Assembly (NCBI GenBank): GCA_019313605.1
Contig: JAFDAW010000147.1
Location: 1 to 6,971 of the forward strand
Source of the DNA: Deltaproteobacteria bacterium
GTDB lineage: Bacteria; Myxococcota_A; UBA9160; SMWR01
Length of the DNA stretch: 6,971 bases
Direction of reading: 5' to 3'
Shown here: positions 5,690 to 6,971 of the stretch, one piece after another
How positions within the stretch are numbered: the stretch's first letter is position 1
Layout: the number at the start of each line of letters is the position of its first letter
Notes under the pieces: model-generated
Databases searched by the model: none
Seen by the model: the letters and a program-made list of their open reading frames with translations, nothing else
What the model was told of the DNA's origin: nothing
Program-made: the position numbers and the translations under genes

Positions 5690-6971
5690 CTAGCGCATGT
5701 CCTGGATCGCCTTGTGGAGATCTTCGAACAGAGGCTCGACGTCTGCGACCTCCAGGCAGGAGAAGGCGACGCGGATATCCGTCGGGCCCGTAGCAATCAC
5801 GCCGATCCCATAGGTGTCCAGCACGTGGAGTCGTACCTTTTCCGCTTCGGCTCCCTTGACCGCCAGGCACATGAAGTAGCCGCTGTTGAAGGGGTAGACG
5901 TCCCAGCTATCCGCGAAGCGCGGATCGTTGGCGACCTCGTGAACCTTCGCTGCGCGAGCCTTCAGTGTTTCGAGTTTCTGGGCGCGCTCGGCACCAATCG
6001 TCGGAGACCCCAGAACCTTGCGCACGATCGTCTGCGAGAGCTGAGAAATATTCGAGATCCCTCCTCGAATCGCGCCGCGCAGCTTGGCATCGAGCACCTC
6101 GGCCACATCGTCGGCGGTATCCGTCTGCCCCGGTCCAAACGTGATAAAGCCACAGCGCAGACCCCAGACGAAGAGTTCCTTCGTCGCGCCGTCGAGTTTG
6201 ACCGCGAGCAGGTTCGGGTGCTGGTTGGCGGCCAGCGCGAACAGCGACTCGGTCATGCTCTGCGCGCCGAGGTGATAGAAGAGCCCGAAGTAGGCGTCGT
6301 CGAAAACCGCCACGATCCGGGTTCCCGCTTCTGCCTGCGCGATCAGAGCCGCGATCAGGGCTTCGCTCTCGGCGAGCGTCGGCATGTAGCCGGTCGGGTT
6401 GTTGGGGAAGTTCAGCACGACGATCAGTTTGTCGCGGCCGGCCGCGTTCTCGGCCAGCGCCTGCGCGAAACCCTCGGCGTTGAAACCACCCTCGGAGAAG
6501 AACGGAAACGTGGCGATCTTCGCGCCGCGCTGAACTTCGTACGTCAAGCGGTAGTTGCCCCAGAGCTTGTCGGGCATCACGATGCAATCCCCGGGATCGA
6601 CGAAGAGATCGCCGACGAGACTGATTCCGTGGGTAATCGCACTGGTCACCACCGGCAGGCTGATGCGCTTGTCGCGGAGCGAAGGGTTTTCGGCCAGCTG
6701 CTTGTCGCGCCAACCTTCGCGGAGCCCGGGCTGACCGGCCGGCGGCGCGTAGGGGAATGCTTCAGCGGGCTCGATGTCGACCAGATACTTCGCGGCGGAT
6801 GCGAGATGCATCGGTCCATCGCCCTCGGTCGCAATCCCAATCGTCGCGTTGAAGCGCGTCGCCTTCTTCTTCGCTTCTGCGGATTGAGAGAGGATGCCCT
6901 TGGGGAAGTAGAGCCGTCGCCCCATGTCCGAGAGCATCGCCAGAACTTCCGGCGCGGCCAGCTCGAGCTTC
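5690..6971 (-). CDS. Class I/II PLP-dependent aminotransferase (5' end off the window)
   Basis: Fold-type I aminotransferase that moves an amino group between an amino acid and a 2-oxo acid using pyridoxal phosphate. Numbered from the Met codon at 6937 (415 residues follow). Visible features are YAPPAGQPGLREGW (63-76, substrate-side N-terminal segment), the VVTSAITHGISL helix/PLP-phosphate region (96-107), FPNNPTGY (177-184, N180 contacting PLP O3'), DDAYFGL (213-219, D214 and Y216 as PLP contacts), the Schiff-base K253 in DGATKELFVWGLRCGF with R261, and the carboxylate-binding R389 in DIRVAFSCLE. The frame stays open upstream of 6937 to the window edge and reads KLELAAPEVLA before the Met. 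That segment looks like part of the conserved N-terminus, so I treat the gene as 5'-truncated. A start at 6937 is the alternative, having GGAAG 8 bases upstream. Substrate specificity is not readable. It converges with the M20 gene across the palindrome region. Confidence 0.92.
   Translation of the reverse strand, partial: KLELAAPEVLAMLSDMGRRLYFPKGILSQSAEAKKKATRFNATIGIATEGDGPMHLASAAKYLVDIEPAEAFPYAPPAGQPGLREGWRDKQLAENPSLRDKRISLPVVTSAITHGISLVGDLFVDPGDCIVMPDKLWGNYRLTYEVQRGAKIATFPFFSEGGFNAEGFAQALAENAAGRDKLIVVLNFPNNPTGYMPTLAESEALIAALIAQAEAGTRIVAVFDDAYFGLFYHLGAQSMTESLFALAANQHPNLLAVKLDGATKELFVWGLRCGFITFGPGQTDTADDVAEVLDAKLRGAIRGGISNISQLSQTIVRKVLGSPTIGAERAQKLETLKARAAKVHEVANDPRFADSWDVYPFNSGYFMCLAVKGAEAEKVRLHVLDTYGIGVIATGPTDIRVAFSCLEVADVEPLFEDLHKAIQDMR

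Noticed and set aside
5460..5870. 136-codon minus-strand frame running through the palindrome array
   Set aside because: It reads through the repeats and overlaps the ends of two real genes in other frames. Its repeated SCGFP/NPADS-like peptides are just translated palindromes.

Overview
The window looks like a chromosomal segment from a G+C-rich Gram-negative bacterium. A MepM-type periplasmic M23 endopeptidase, an outer-membrane-style lipoprotein signal and a plant-type glutamate-cysteine ligase all fit a proteobacterial or myxobacterial/deltaproteobacterial-like source. The sequence alone does not fix the taxon. Coding is dense. I see no rRNA, tRNA, CRISPR array, insertion sequence or phage gene.

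Left part (1-2376, all minus strand): a compact thiol/nucleotide-housekeeping unit, read right to left. It starts with a YjjX/DUF84 inosine/xanthosine triphosphatase. Glutamate-cysteine ligase (GshA, plant type) follows through a 4-base GTGA stop/start overlap, then the first 32 codons of a CPYC glutaredoxin that runs off the left edge. GshA makes the gamma-glutamylcysteine precursor of glutathione, and glutaredoxin uses glutathione, so these two are functionally linked. YjjX is probably a translationally coupled passenger.

Middle (2377-5565): two cell-envelope hydrolases transcribed divergently from a roughly 140-base intergenic region. A membrane-anchored MepM-like M23 endopeptidase is on the minus strand and a lipoprotein M20 metallopeptidase (carboxypeptidase S/PM20D1-like) on the plus strand. 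The intergenic region contains a perfect 9-bp inverted repeat with a second, mutually exclusive hairpin nested in its left arm, directly upstream of a TATATA box. The M23 enzyme has Cys in place of the second His of the usual HxH motif.

Right part (5566-6971): a short convergent intergenic region (about 125 bases) packed with four palindromes in an A-B-A(inverted)-B pattern. It is followed by a minus-strand class I/II PLP-dependent aminotransferase whose N-terminus lies beyond the right edge.

Nothing here is a clearly new system. The items most worth a second look are the palindrome array at 5566-5686, the Cys-variant zinc site of the M23 enzyme, and the dyad in the divergent promoter region.
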